Positions 18,324 through 26,386 of a stretch of 64,000 nt of DNA are shown piece after piece. Position numbers and translations under genes: made by a program. Every line of letters starts with the position of its first letter. Positions within the stretch are counted from its first letter, which is position 1. The notes under the pieces were generated by a model. That model worked only from the letters and a program-made list of their open reading frames with translations, did no database searches and was not told the origin of the DNA. Origin of the DNA: Planctomycetota bacterium (GTDB taxonomy: Bacteria > Planctomycetota > UBA1135 > GCA-002686595); the NCBI GenBank assembly GCA_029259595.1, contig JAJDEW010000111.1, positions 1 through 64,000 on the forward strand, read 5' to 3'.

Positions 18324-19565
18324 ATGAACCACTCCCTTCTTCCCCCGAGCTCTACACGTGCCCGACCGCTGGACGTCGTCGTCGCCTGCCCGCTTTGCGG
18401 CAGCGCGGAGGGCGACGAGCTCTATGCGCGCGAGGTGGAGACCCACTCCGTCCTGGGCCGCGTCGACTTGCGCCTCGAGCTGTGCACGGACTGCGGTCTC
18501 CTGTTCGTCAATCCGCGTCCGACCAAGGCCGAGCTACGCCGGCACTACGAGTCCAGGTCCGCTTCGGGCAACACCTGGCACGCGACCGGCGAGGGCTCGC
18601 GGGGCGCGCGCTTCCTGGCCTACCGCACGGACTTCGTACGCCGCGTGGCCGAGCGCTTCGGCGCAGGTGGCGCGCTGTTGGACGTGGGCTGTGCCAGCGG
18701 AAACTTACTGTCCGCGTTGGAGCTTCCGAGCTGGACGCTGCACGGACTCGAACCGTCGACCGCAGCCGCACGGGAAGCGCGCGAGCGCGGCCTGGACGTG
18801 GCCTGTGCGACCCTCGAGGACAGCCCGCTGGCCGAGCGCTCGTTCGACGTGGTCACCTGCATCAGCTGCCTCGAGCACGCCTGGGATCCGTGCGAGTTCC
18901 TGAATGCGCTCGAACGTCACATGAAGCCGGGCGGTTGCCTCGTCTTGAGCGTGCCCGACTCGCTGGCCCCGGTCGCCCAGGTCTCCGAGTTCTACGGGTT
19001 CGAACACCTCACACACTTCACGCGCGCGACTCTGACCCGGCTCCTTGCGAGCCGCGGCCTCGTGCCGATCCTGTTCGAGCAGGCCGAGGGACCGTCCCTC
19101 AACGTGGCCGCCGTCCGTGCCGAGGCGGGGCAGGCCGTCGCACCCGTCGTCGCCGAGGACCGTGCCGAGGACCGTGGCGAGCTCGTGCGCGCGGTCGCGC
19201 GCTATGTCGCCGAACGGCGCGAGTTCGAGGAGGCCATCGCCGGGCGGCTCCGTGCCCTGGCCGACGAGTGGGAGGGTTCCGACGCCCGGATCGCGATCTA
19301 TGGCGCGGGCGTCCACACTCGCTTCTTGCTCGATCTCGTGGACCTCTCTCCGCGCGTCTCCTGCTTGCTCGATTCGGATCCAGCGAAGGCGGGTCGGGAG
19401 TATCTGGGCTGGCGGGTCTACAGGCCCGAGGACTTGTCTGGACTGAACGTCGAGGCCGTCATCGTTTCCTCCAAGCCGTTCCACCGCGAGATGGTCGCGC
19501 GCATCCGGCCGATCGCGGAGCGCGCAGGCGTCCAGGTCATCGAGCTTTACCCCGAGGCGGCCTGA
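18324..19565 (+). CDS. Sugar C-methyltransferase-like SAM enzyme with zinc ribbon
   Basis: 413 aa in three parts. The N-terminal zinc-binding domain has CPLC (22-25) and CTDC (54-57). The central SAM fold shows LLDVGCASGNLL (118-129). A C-terminal Rossmann-like domain begins near RIAIYGAGVHTRFLLDLV (about 328). This architecture is that of NDP-deoxysugar C-methyltransferases and related enzymes found in O-antigen and antibiotic-sugar loci. It suggests that a sugar, or the acyl group attached to it, is C-methylated. The GH57-like gene starts one base after its stop. Confidence 0.8.
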   Translation: MNHSLLPPSSTRARPLDVVVACPLCGSAEGDELYAREVETHSVLGRVDLRLELCTDCGLLFVNPRPTKAELRRHYESRSASGNTWHATGEGSRGARFLAYRTDFVRRVAERFGAGGALLDVGCASGNLLSALELPSWTLHGLEPSTAAAREARERGLDVACATLEDSPLAERSFDVVTCISCLEHAWDPCEFLNALERHMKPGGCLVLSVPDSLAPVAQVSEFYGFEHLTHFTRATLTRLLASRGLVPILFEQAEGPSLNVAAVRAEAGQAVAPVVAEDRAEDRGELVRAVARYVAERREFEEAIAGRLRALADEWEGSDARIAIYGAGVHTRFLLDLVDLSPRVSCLLDSDPAKAGREYLGWRVYRPEDLSGLNVEAVIVSSKPFHREMVARIRPIAERAGVQVIELYPEAA

Positions 19566-19566
19566 G

Positions 19567-21486
19567 ATGTGTACCCGGGGCTCGCTGCAAGCGACGCTGC
19601 TCTTCCACCTGAACCTGTCCTACTCCGCGATCGAGCGTGACGAGCGCCCGGAGGTGGTCCGGCGTTGCTATCGTCCGCTGCTCGACTTGCTCGAGCGTCT
19701 GCCTTGGCTGAAGCTCGCGGTGGAGGCCAGCGGCCACACCTTCGAACGGATGGAGGTGCTCGATCCCGAATGGATCGAACGGTTGGCCGAGTACGCCGGG
19801 TCCGGCCGCGTCGAGATCGTCGGCTCCGGGGACACACAGCTGATCGGTCCGCTCGTACCGGCCGAGGTCAACCGCTGGAACCAGGAGCTGGGCCAGGAGA
19901 CGTACGAGCGCCTCTTCGGGCGCCGGGCGACGACGGCGCTCGTCAACGAGATGGCCTTCTCGCAGGGCGTCGTCGATGCGTACCTGGACGCGGGCTACGA
20001 GGCCCTCGTCACGGAGTGGAACAACCCGCGCCAGAATCACCCAGAATGGGACGACGACTGGCGCTACCGCCTCGGCCGAACCGCCTCGCCGACGGGCCGG
20101 CGGATCGCTCTGCACTGGACCGACACGATCCTCTTCCAGAAGTTCCAGCGCGTCGTGATGGGAGAGCTCGCGCTGCCCGAGTACCGCGCCTGGATGCGGC
20201 GCGCAGCCAACGGCCAGCCGCGGCACGTGTTCGTGTATGCCAACGACGCCGAGGTCTTCGACTGGCGACCCGGGCGCTACCGCACCGAACCGAAGCTGAA
20301 GGACGGCGCGAGCGAGTGGGCCCGGATGGTCGACGTCGTGGAGGCCCTGCGCGACGACGGCCTGGACTTCGTCCGGCCGGTCGATGCGCGCACGCTGCCG
20401 GACCTGCGGGCGGAGGCCGACGTGCGGCTCTCGAGCGGTGCCGACCCGATCCCCGTGAAGAAGCAACCGAAGTACAACGTGACGCGCTGGGCGCTCAGCG
20501 GTCGCGACGATCCGGGTCTGAACGCCCGCTGCTTCGCCGAGGCGCGGCGCTTGACCGCCCGCGAAGCCGAACCCGAGGCCTGGCGCCGGCTGTGCCGGGC
20601 CTGGGCGAGCGATCTCCGCACCCATCTGACCGACAAGCGCTGGGAAGACGTCCAGGCGCACCTGCCGGCTCCGGCTCCCGCGCCCGAGCGTCAAGAGGGC
20701 GCCCGCCTCGAGCATGTGGCGGTCGATCAGTCGCGCGAGCGGATCACGATCGAGACCGACGACGTGCGGCTGCGGCTCGTGCCCCGGCGCGGGCTCGCGA
20801 TCGAGGAACTGGGCTTTCCGTCCGTGGCGGATTCGCTGGCCGTCACCTTGCCGCACGGCTATTTCGACGAGATCGCCTGGGGCGCTGACTTCTACTCCGG
20901 CAACACGACGATCCTGCGTCCTGGCCATGCGCTGGTCACGGACCTCGAGGACTGCACACCGACGCTCGAGCGCTACGCCGATCACGTGGCGGTCGCGACC
21001 GAGGTGCCGACGCAGCTCGGGAGGTTGCCGAAGATCTGGCGCGTCTACGGCGATCGCGTCGAGCTCGAGCTGGGTCTCGCGGCGCTCGGAACGCGGCCAG
21101 CGTGCAGCCTGCATGCCGGTACGATCACGCTCGACCCCGAGACCTTCGGGCCGAACCTCGTGATCCAGACGAACAACGGGGGCGCGCGGGAGTCCTTCCC
21201 GCTCGTCGAGTGCGATCACACCGCGGGAATCTCGCCGCTCGTGTCCTCCGCCGCGGCCTTTGGCGCCACGACGGGTGAGCTCTCGATCGGCGACGGTGAG
21301 CGCGAGCTCATCCTGAGCTGGCCATCCGAAGGTGTGGCTGCCCTGCCCATGTTCACGTTGAAGCGCATCGGCGAGCGTCGCTTCCTGCGCTGCGTCTTCT
21401 CGCTGTCCGAACTGGACGAGACCTTCCGTGAGGAGGCTTCCTTGCACGACTTCCGCCTGACGATCCGGGCCAGGAGAACCGCGTGA
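19567..21486 (+). CDS. Glycoside hydrolase family 57-like protein
   Basis: 639 aa. The N-terminal half resembles the GH57 (beta/alpha)7 barrel: FHLNLSYSAIE near residue 13, VEASGHTFERM, GSGDTQLIGPLVP, ALVNEMAFSQGVV (a likely site for an acidic catalytic residue) and VYANDAEVFDWRPGRY. GH57 proteins cleave or rearrange alpha-glucans, but divergent members occur in surface-glycan loci with unknown function. The C-terminal half (about 380-639) looks beta-rich. It overlaps the PseI-like gene by GTGA. Whether it hydrolyses, transfers or only binds glycan cannot be read from the sequence. Confidence 0.7.
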   Translation: MCTRGSLQATLLFHLNLSYSAIERDERPEVVRRCYRPLLDLLERLPWLKLAVEASGHTFERMEVLDPEWIERLAEYAGSGRVEIVGSGDTQLIGPLVPAEVNRWNQELGQETYERLFGRRATTALVNEMAFSQGVVDAYLDAGYEALVTEWNNPRQNHPEWDDDWRYRLGRTASPTGRRIALHWTDTILFQKFQRVVMGELALPEYRAWMRRAANGQPRHVFVYANDAEVFDWRPGRYRTEPKLKDGASEWARMVDVVEALRDDGLDFVRPVDARTLPDLRAEADVRLSSGADPIPVKKQPKYNVTRWALSGRDDPGLNARCFAEARRLTAREAEPEAWRRLCRAWASDLRTHLTDKRWEDVQAHLPAPAPAPERQEGARLEHVAVDQSRERITIETDDVRLRLVPRRGLAIEELGFPSVADSLAVTLPHGYFDEIAWGADFYSGNTTILRPGHALVTDLEDCTPTLERYADHVAVATEVPTQLGRLPKIWRVYGDRVELELGLAALGTRPACSLHAGTITLDPETFGPNLVIQTNNGGARESFPLVECDHTAGISPLVSSAAAFGATTGELSIGDGERELILSWPSEGVAALPMFTLKRIGERRFLRCVFSLSELDETFREEASLHDFRLTIRARRTA

Positions 21487-22379
21487 CCACGACTCGTTTC
21501 ATCGCCGAGGTATCCAGCAACCACCACCGGGACCTCGACCGTTGCCTGGCCTTCGTCGACGCCGCCGCGGACCTGGGCTGTGACGGCGTCAAGTTCCAGC
21601 AATTCCGCGTCGAGGAGCTGTTCGCCCCCGAGGCGCTCGCTGCGCACCGCTGCATCCTGGATCGCAAGGCCTGGGAGCTGCCCGAAGCATTCAACGCCGA
21701 GCTGGCCGCGCGGTCGCGCTCCCGAGGCATCCAGTTCGCGAGCACGCCGTTCTACCTCGACGCGGTCGCGTTGCTCGAGCCGCACGTCGACTTCTTCAAG
21801 CTGGCTTCGTACCAGCTCCTGTGGACGGACATGCTGCGCGAGGTCGCGCGCACCGGCAAGCCGGTCGTTCTCGCGACCGGAATGTCCACGCTGATGGAGG
21901 TCCGCCGAGCCGTACACGTCCTGCGCGAGGCGGGGTGCGCGGAACTGACGCTCCTGCACTGCGTCTCGACCTACCCGACGGCGCCGGAGGACGCGAATCT
22001 AGCGGCGATCGAGACCATGCGCGCGCACTTCGACGTGCCGATCGGATGGTCGGACCACACCGTCGATCTGGACGTGGTCGAACGCGCCGTGCGGCGCTAC
22101 AAGGTCCCCATGGTCGAATTCCACTTCGATCTGGACGGCGAGGGGGAGGAATACGGCGTCGGACACTGCTGGTTGCCGGAACGCGTAAGGACGCTCTTCG
22201 GACGCCTGAAGAAGCGACGCTGGGTGCGGCGCAAGCACTTCGCCGACGGCGACGGGCGCAAGGAACCGCAGGAGGTCGAACTGGAAGAGCGGCGCTGGCG
22301 CACCGATCCCTCCGACGGTCTGCGGCCCTTGCTCGAGGTCCGCGCGGAGCTACGGCAGAAGCAGAAGGTCGTCGCATGA
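21483..22379 (+). CDS. pseI: PseI/NeuB-family nonulosonic acid synthase, short form
   Basis: Condenses a 6-deoxy hexosamine with phosphoenolpyruvate to form the nine-carbon acid. The TIM-barrel landmarks are present: AEVSSNHHRD, DGVKFQQF, FKLASYQL, LATGMSTL, LLHCVSTYPT and IGWSDHT. Two features are odd. At 298 aa it is about 40-50 residues shorter than NeuB/PseI, and the C-terminal SAF (antifreeze-like) domain is missing, replaced by a charged tail. The usual EKHF active-site segment reads EFHFDLD, so the Lys is lost while the His is kept. GTG start overlaps the GH57-like stop; the stop overlaps the Maf start (ATGA). Confidence 0.8.
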   Translation: MTTTRFIAEVSSNHHRDLDRCLAFVDAAADLGCDGVKFQQFRVEELFAPEALAAHRCILDRKAWELPEAFNAELAARSRSRGIQFASTPFYLDAVALLEPHVDFFKLASYQLLWTDMLREVARTGKPVVLATGMSTLMEVRRAVHVLREAGCAELTLLHCVSTYPTAPEDANLAAIETMRAHFDVPIGWSDHTVDLDVVERAVRRYKVPMVEFHFDLDGEGEEYGVGHCWLPERVRTLFGRLKKRRWVRRKHFADGDGRKEPQEVELEERRWRTDPSDGLRPLLEVRAELRQKQKVVA

Positions 22380-23677
22380 TCGCGGAGAACCGCCGTCTTC
22401 TGGAGCGTCGCTGGCCCGACATCGCGGCCTGGATCGACGCGGCCCGACCCTTCGAGGAAATCGGGCTCTACGAAGACACCCCCGCTCCGACCCTGCGGCT
22501 CGACGGCATCCAGCTCGCGAGCGCCCACGATCCGCTGGGGGAGGCCAGGTTGCAGGCCGACCTGGTTCCGCGTGCTGCGCGCCAAGCGACGGTCTACGGG
22601 CTCGCCCAGGGCGATCTCGTCCGGGTCCTGCTCCAACGGGAGGCGCTGCAACGTGTTCGCGTCGTACTTCTGCACCCCGCGCTCGCTGCGGTGGTGCTGC
22701 AGGTCTTCGAGGCGAAGGACTGGTTGGCCGATCCGCGTTGCGAGCTCGTGCGCGGTGATCGCGAGAGGGAGCTGACCTTCCCGTTCGCCGCCTCCCCTGG
22801 CTGCCTCGAGCTGGCGGACGACTCCTGTGCGCGAATTCGCGACCTCGTCCGTCTCGAGCTGGCGACGCCGCGCCTGCGTCGACATGCGCTAGCCTGCGAG
22901 GAAGAGATGCGCCTGCGCGAAGAGTCGAACCGCTCCTTCCTGCGGACGGACCGGGACGTGAGCGCGTTGTTCGAGACCGCGGTCGGGCGCACGCTGCACG
23001 TCGCGGCCGCCGGACCCAGCCTTGCGGATCACTTCGAAGGGCTCGCGCAACGCGCGCCCGGCAATCCGCTGATCGCGGTGGACGCGGCCTGGAAGCCGTT
23101 GCTGGCCGCAGGCATCGAACCCGACATCGTCGTCACGGCCGACACGAGCGTCTACGGAATGACGGCCCTGTTCCAGGTCGATGCTGCCCACACGATCGAC
23201 ACGACGCTGGTCTACTTCCCGATCACACCGACCGAGGTCCTCGCGGGCCACCGCGGCCGCCGGGTGAGCGCGCGCTTCGGCCGTTGCTTCGAGCCCCCGC
23301 GGCCGGACAGCCCCACGCAACCGGAGCTCTTCGCATCCGGTTCCGTGCTGCATCCCGCGACGGACCTGGCCGTACGGATGGGGGCGGGCGAGGTCGTCTT
23401 CTACGGCGCCGACTTCGGCTTCCCGAACGGCGCCAGCCACGTGCGCGGTTCGGCCTTCTACCGCGCCGAGCCGAACAGCGAGTCCGGAGTCTGGGTGCTC
23501 GGAGCCGACGACGAGCGGATTCCGTCACAGCCGAACCTCGTCGGCTACCTGCGGGATCTGGAGCGCTACATCGAACGCCGGCCCCAGGTCCGCTTCGTCA
23601 ACGCGGGCACGCGCGGGGCGCGCATCGCGGGCACGGTGACGATCCAAGAAGGCGAGGCGGACTCCGATGCAGCCTGA
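22376..23677 (+). CDS. Maf-type glycosyltransferase (DUF115/MptE-like)
   Basis: 433 aa. The central domain (about 204-330; HVAAAGPSLADHFEGL, LIAVDAAWKPLLAAGI, PDIVVTADTS, VVFYGADFGFP) matches the DUF115 core shared by Maf motility-associated proteins, which transfer pseudaminic or legionaminic acid to Ser/Thr of flagellin in the cytoplasm. Maf genes usually lie beside pse genes, as here. Start ATG 22376 overlaps the PseI-like stop. It is shorter than many Maf proteins (600 aa or more) and may lack some N-terminal modules. No flagellin gene is in the window. Confidence 0.82.
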   Translation: MIAENRRLLERRWPDIAAWIDAARPFEEIGLYEDTPAPTLRLDGIQLASAHDPLGEARLQADLVPRAARQATVYGLAQGDLVRVLLQREALQRVRVVLLHPALAAVVLQVFEAKDWLADPRCELVRGDRERELTFPFAASPGCLELADDSCARIRDLVRLELATPRLRRHALACEEEMRLREESNRSFLRTDRDVSALFETAVGRTLHVAAAGPSLADHFEGLAQRAPGNPLIAVDAAWKPLLAAGIEPDIVVTADTSVYGMTALFQVDAAHTIDTTLVYFPITPTEVLAGHRGRRVSARFGRCFEPPRPDSPTQPELFASGSVLHPATDLAVRMGAGEVVFYGADFGFPNGASHVRGSAFYRAEPNSESGVWVLGADDERIPSQPNLVGYLRDLERYIERRPQVRFVNAGTRGARIAGTVTIQEGEADSDAA

Positions 23678-23936
23678 GCCCACGAAGAACCTGTTCGCGA
23701 CCGTCGTCGTGACGGCGCGCGCCTTTCGCCTGGGCATGACCGCCGAGGGCAACGACGGGATCGTCGGCTTCGTCGATCGCTGGACGGCGCTGGGCCTCGA
23801 TGGGGCGGTGGCGTTGCGCTTCGCACCGATCCTGAGTGAGGTCGTCCAGGCGCAGGGGCGACGGGATTATCTGCGGGTCGCCGACTTGCTCGAGTTCGAA
23901 GTGCTTCCGGCCCTGGAAGGACTGGGAGCTCGTTGA
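23667..23936 (+). CDS. Small protein after Maf, unknown
   Basis: 89 aa, overlapping the Maf gene by 11 bases, which argues for translational coupling. Sequence begins MQPEPTKNLFATVVVTARAF, has mixed hydrophobic and charged residues, and no signal peptide or cysteine. I do not recognise a family. It could be a small partner of the Maf enzyme or of flagellin. A hairpin (23941-23958) directly follows its stop, so it looks like the end of the operon that began at 18324. Confidence 0.6.
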   Translation: MQPEPTKNLFATVVVTARAFRLGMTAEGNDGIVGFVDRWTALGLDGAVALRFAPILSEVVQAQGRRDYLRVADLLEFEVLPALEGLGAR

Positions 23937-23940
23937 GAGG

Positions 23941-23958
23941 GTCATCCGGCTTGATGAC
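23941..23958 (+). terminator. Hairpin after the Maf operon
   Basis: Perfect 6-bp stem GTCATC / GATGAC with a 6-base loop, 5 bases after the preceding stop. No T-run. The right arm includes the ATG (23954) of the 47-codon ORF, so it could hide that start codon. Confidence 0.35.
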
Positions 23959-24097
23959 GACATCCTCCACCGCGGTGCGGCAGCTCACCGATTCCAAGGC
24001 TTCGTTTCCAGTTGCCTCACCAAAGCGGATGTCGACCACCAGACATCCGAAGCACTTGTTCAACGGACTCCCAGGCCGCGTGCTGGAAAAAAGCTGA
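23954..24097 (+). CDS. 47-codon small ORF, TGATG-coupled to methyltransferase
   Basis: ATG 23954 to TGA 24097 encodes 47 residues beginning MTTSSTAVRQLTDSK, basic and without hydrophobic segments. The TGA shares its last base with the ATG of the next gene (TGATG), a typical coupling. Third codon positions are clearly less GC-rich than in neighbours. Inside it a 7-bp hairpin (GGATGTC/GACATCC, 24027-24048) is visible. It could be a leader peptide, a small gene, a decayed fragment of a longer gene, or chance. Confidence 0.3.
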   Translation: MTTSSTAVRQLTDSKASFPVASPKRMSTTRHPKHLFNGLPGRVLEKS

Positions 24098-25062
24098 TGA
24101 CATTTCAAGACAGACGCGAAGCGGCCGTGACCGCGCCCACCGGGAACACCGCCGCGACCTCCCTCCACGGGGGACCGGTGGTCGACGAGGTCGGGGGCTT
24201 CGACGTGATCGACTGCGCGGCCTGTGGCTTTCGCCACGTCGTGCCCTTGCCGTCGGAAGACGAGCTGGTCGCTGTCTATCGCCACGAATACTACGACACG
24301 GAGAAGCCGCTCTATCTGGAGCGCCACGCGCAGGACGAGGCCTGGCTGGCGATCGACTACGAGGCGCGCTACCGCACCTTCGAGCGCGAGCTCGGCTTCG
24401 GGGACGACGTGCGTGGCCGGATTCTGGACGTCGGCTCCGGGCCGGGCTTCTTCCTGGCGCACGGCAAGTCGAGGGGCTGGGGCGGGCTCGGGATCGAACC
24501 GTCCCGGCAAGCTGCGGAGCACGCGCGCGGGCTGGGCGTCGAGGTGATCGAGGAGTTTCTGAGCCCCGAGCTCGCCGCGCGGCTGGGGACGTTCGATGCG
24601 GTCCACCTGAACGAGGTGCTCGAGCACGTTCCGGACCCGCGCCGGCTGCTCGAGACCTGCCGGAGCTTGCTCGCGCCGGGCGGAGTCCTGTGCGTGTCGG
24701 TTCCCAACGACTACAACCCGCTGCAGGAGGCGCTGCGCGAGAGCCGCGGCTTCCAGCCGTGGTGGGTCGCCCCGCCGCATCACCTGAATTTCTTCGACTT
24801 CCGTTCGCTCGCTCGGCTCGTGGAGTCCCTCGAGCTCGAGGTCGTCCAGGAGGACACGAGCTTCCCGATGGAGCTCTTCCTCTTGATGGGAGACAATTTC
24901 GTCGGAGACGAAGCGAAGGGGCGCCGCTGCCACGAGCGTCGCATGAACTTCGAGCGTGCGCTCGTCGACAGCGGTCGAGCGAGTCTCTTGCGCGATGTCT
25001 ATGTCCGTCTGGCCGAGCTCGGGCTCGGTCGACACGCGATCCTTTACGCCCGTCACCGATGA
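24097..25062 (+). CDS. Class I SAM-dependent methyltransferase
   Basis: 321 aa. SAM-binding motif ILDVGSGPGFFL at 109-120 and downstream VHLNEVLEHVPDPRRLL and LLAPGGVLCVSVPN show an intact class I fold. Near the N-terminus DCAACGF (39-45) keeps only half of the CxxC-CxxC zinc ribbon found in the other methyltransferase of this locus. Probably modifies the nonulosonic sugar or its acyl group (O- or N-methylation cannot be distinguished). ATG 24097 is preceded by the TGATG small ORF. Stop overlaps ATP-grasp 3 by ATGA. Confidence 0.8.
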   Translation: MTFQDRREAAVTAPTGNTAATSLHGGPVVDEVGGFDVIDCAACGFRHVVPLPSEDELVAVYRHEYYDTEKPLYLERHAQDEAWLAIDYEARYRTFERELGFGDDVRGRILDVGSGPGFFLAHGKSRGWGGLGIEPSRQAAEHARGLGVEVIEEFLSPELAARLGTFDAVHLNEVLEHVPDPRRLLETCRSLLAPGGVLCVSVPNDYNPLQEALRESRGFQPWWVAPPHHLNFFDFRSLARLVESLELEVVQEDTSFPMELFLLMGDNFVGDEAKGRRCHERRMNFERALVDSGRASLLRDVYVRLAELGLGRHAILYARHR

Positions 25063-26267
25063 AAGACGCCCTCGTCACGCTGGCCGCCGGGCCTTCCCAG
25101 GTTCCCTTGATCCGCCGCGCTCAGGAGATGGGCTTCGCCGTTCTCGCGGTGGACAAGGATCCGAAGGCCGTCGGCTTCGCCCTTGCGGATGTCCGGATCG
25201 TTCGTAGCACCCACGACGCGAACGGCATCCTGGCGGCGCTCCTGCCACGGCGCTCCGAGTATCGCATCCGTGGCATCCTCACGAAGTCCTCGGGTCAACC
25301 TGTCCTGAGCGCGGCGCATCTCGCGCGCACGCTCGAGCTGCCCGGACTCGATCCGGAGCTGGTCGAAGCCGCGAGCTCGAAGCCGGGGCTGCTCGAACTC
25401 GCGCGATCGGCCGGGCTCGCGACGCCGGTCGGCGTGGCGACGTACCGCGCGGCCGACACGCGCAACGAGGAGATCGCCTATCCGCGGGTCGTGCGCCCGG
25501 CGCGTACCCGTGTCGGCAAGCTCGACGTACGGCTCGTCACCGATGCACCCGACTTCGCCGCGGCGCACGCGGCCGCGGCAGCCAGCTCGGAAGACGGGCG
25601 CGTGCTCGTCGAGGAGTTCGTCGAGGGTCGGGATGTACTGGTCTGCGGCCTGCTCGCTTCGGATGCGGCGAACGTGCTGGCGCTCGTAGACGAGGACACG
25701 CGCTTCGACGCCGGGCGGCAGGCCAAGGGTTACGGCTTCCGTGTGCCGTCCTGCTTCGAAGGCACGCCCTGGAAGGGCCGCTTGCTCGAGGCCACCGAGC
25801 GCTTCTTCGCGCGCCACCGCTTCGGAACGGGAGTCTTCTTCCTGACCTTCCGCGTCGACGCGAACGGTCCGGCGGAGCTCTCGACGCGGCTGCTCGAGGC
25901 GCACTTCGATCTGCCCGGCGACCAGCTCGTCGAAGGTCTGTTTCCAGCCGCCGGCGGCCCGGACTTTCTCTCCGAAGCGATCGCGTTGGCCACGGCACGA
26001 CCGCACAAGGGCAGCGGAGCGGGACCGTTCCAGGGCTCGCTCTGGAACACCGTGCTGCGCTTTCTGTATGCGAGCGACCTGGCCCGCGAAGGGGACGCGA
26101 AGCGTGCGCAGCTGAGCGCGCTCGACGGTTGCCTGCGGGTCGACGTCGATCTTCCTCCGACGCGAACGAAGGATCCGCGCATCGGCCTCGCGCTCTTTCG
26201 AACGACGGAGGATCCGACCGCGCTGGAAGCGGAGTGCGATCGGATCCTGGGTCGCGCGAGCTCGTGA
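25059..26267 (+). CDS. ATP-grasp-like protein 3, divergent
   Basis: 402 aa. The N-terminal Rossmann part (LVTLAAGPSQVPLIRRAQEM, then VLAVDKDPKAVGFALAD) resembles that of ATP-grasp 1. The core is altered: the ATP-contacting Lys position of V-V-K-P is Arg146 (RVVRPAR) and the SGSRG loop is missing, whereas VEEFVEGRDV (184-193) is intact. The usual E-I-A-x-R metal site is not clear; AELSTRLLEAHFD stands in its place. It may have different acid/amine specificity or lack catalysis. Coupled by ATGA to the methyltransferase; last gene of the locus. Confidence 0.7.
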   Translation: MKDALVTLAAGPSQVPLIRRAQEMGFAVLAVDKDPKAVGFALADVRIVRSTHDANGILAALLPRRSEYRIRGILTKSSGQPVLSAAHLARTLELPGLDPELVEAASSKPGLLELARSAGLATPVGVATYRAADTRNEEIAYPRVVRPARTRVGKLDVRLVTDAPDFAAAHAAAAASSEDGRVLVEEFVEGRDVLVCGLLASDAANVLALVDEDTRFDAGRQAKGYGFRVPSCFEGTPWKGRLLEATERFFARHRFGTGVFFLTFRVDANGPAELSTRLLEAHFDLPGDQLVEGLFPAAGGPDFLSEAIALATARPHKGSGAGPFQGSLWNTVLRFLYASDLAREGDAKRAQLSALDGCLRVDVDLPPTRTKDPRIGLALFRTTEDPTALEAECDRILGRASS

Positions 26268-26386
26268 TGGAAGCGAGCTAGAACGACGCGACGCCCCGGA
26301 GAGGGCGCCGCGCCGCTTGGCGACCGTGGGGCCGGCGCGCAACGCAAGGCAGGGAGAAGGGAGCCGCGCGCGCCGGCGGCGGTCGT

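Noticed and set aside
23941..24097. Remnant of a transposase or IS end
   Set aside because: No terminal inverted repeats, target duplications or transposase motifs were seen; kept only as an unusual segment.
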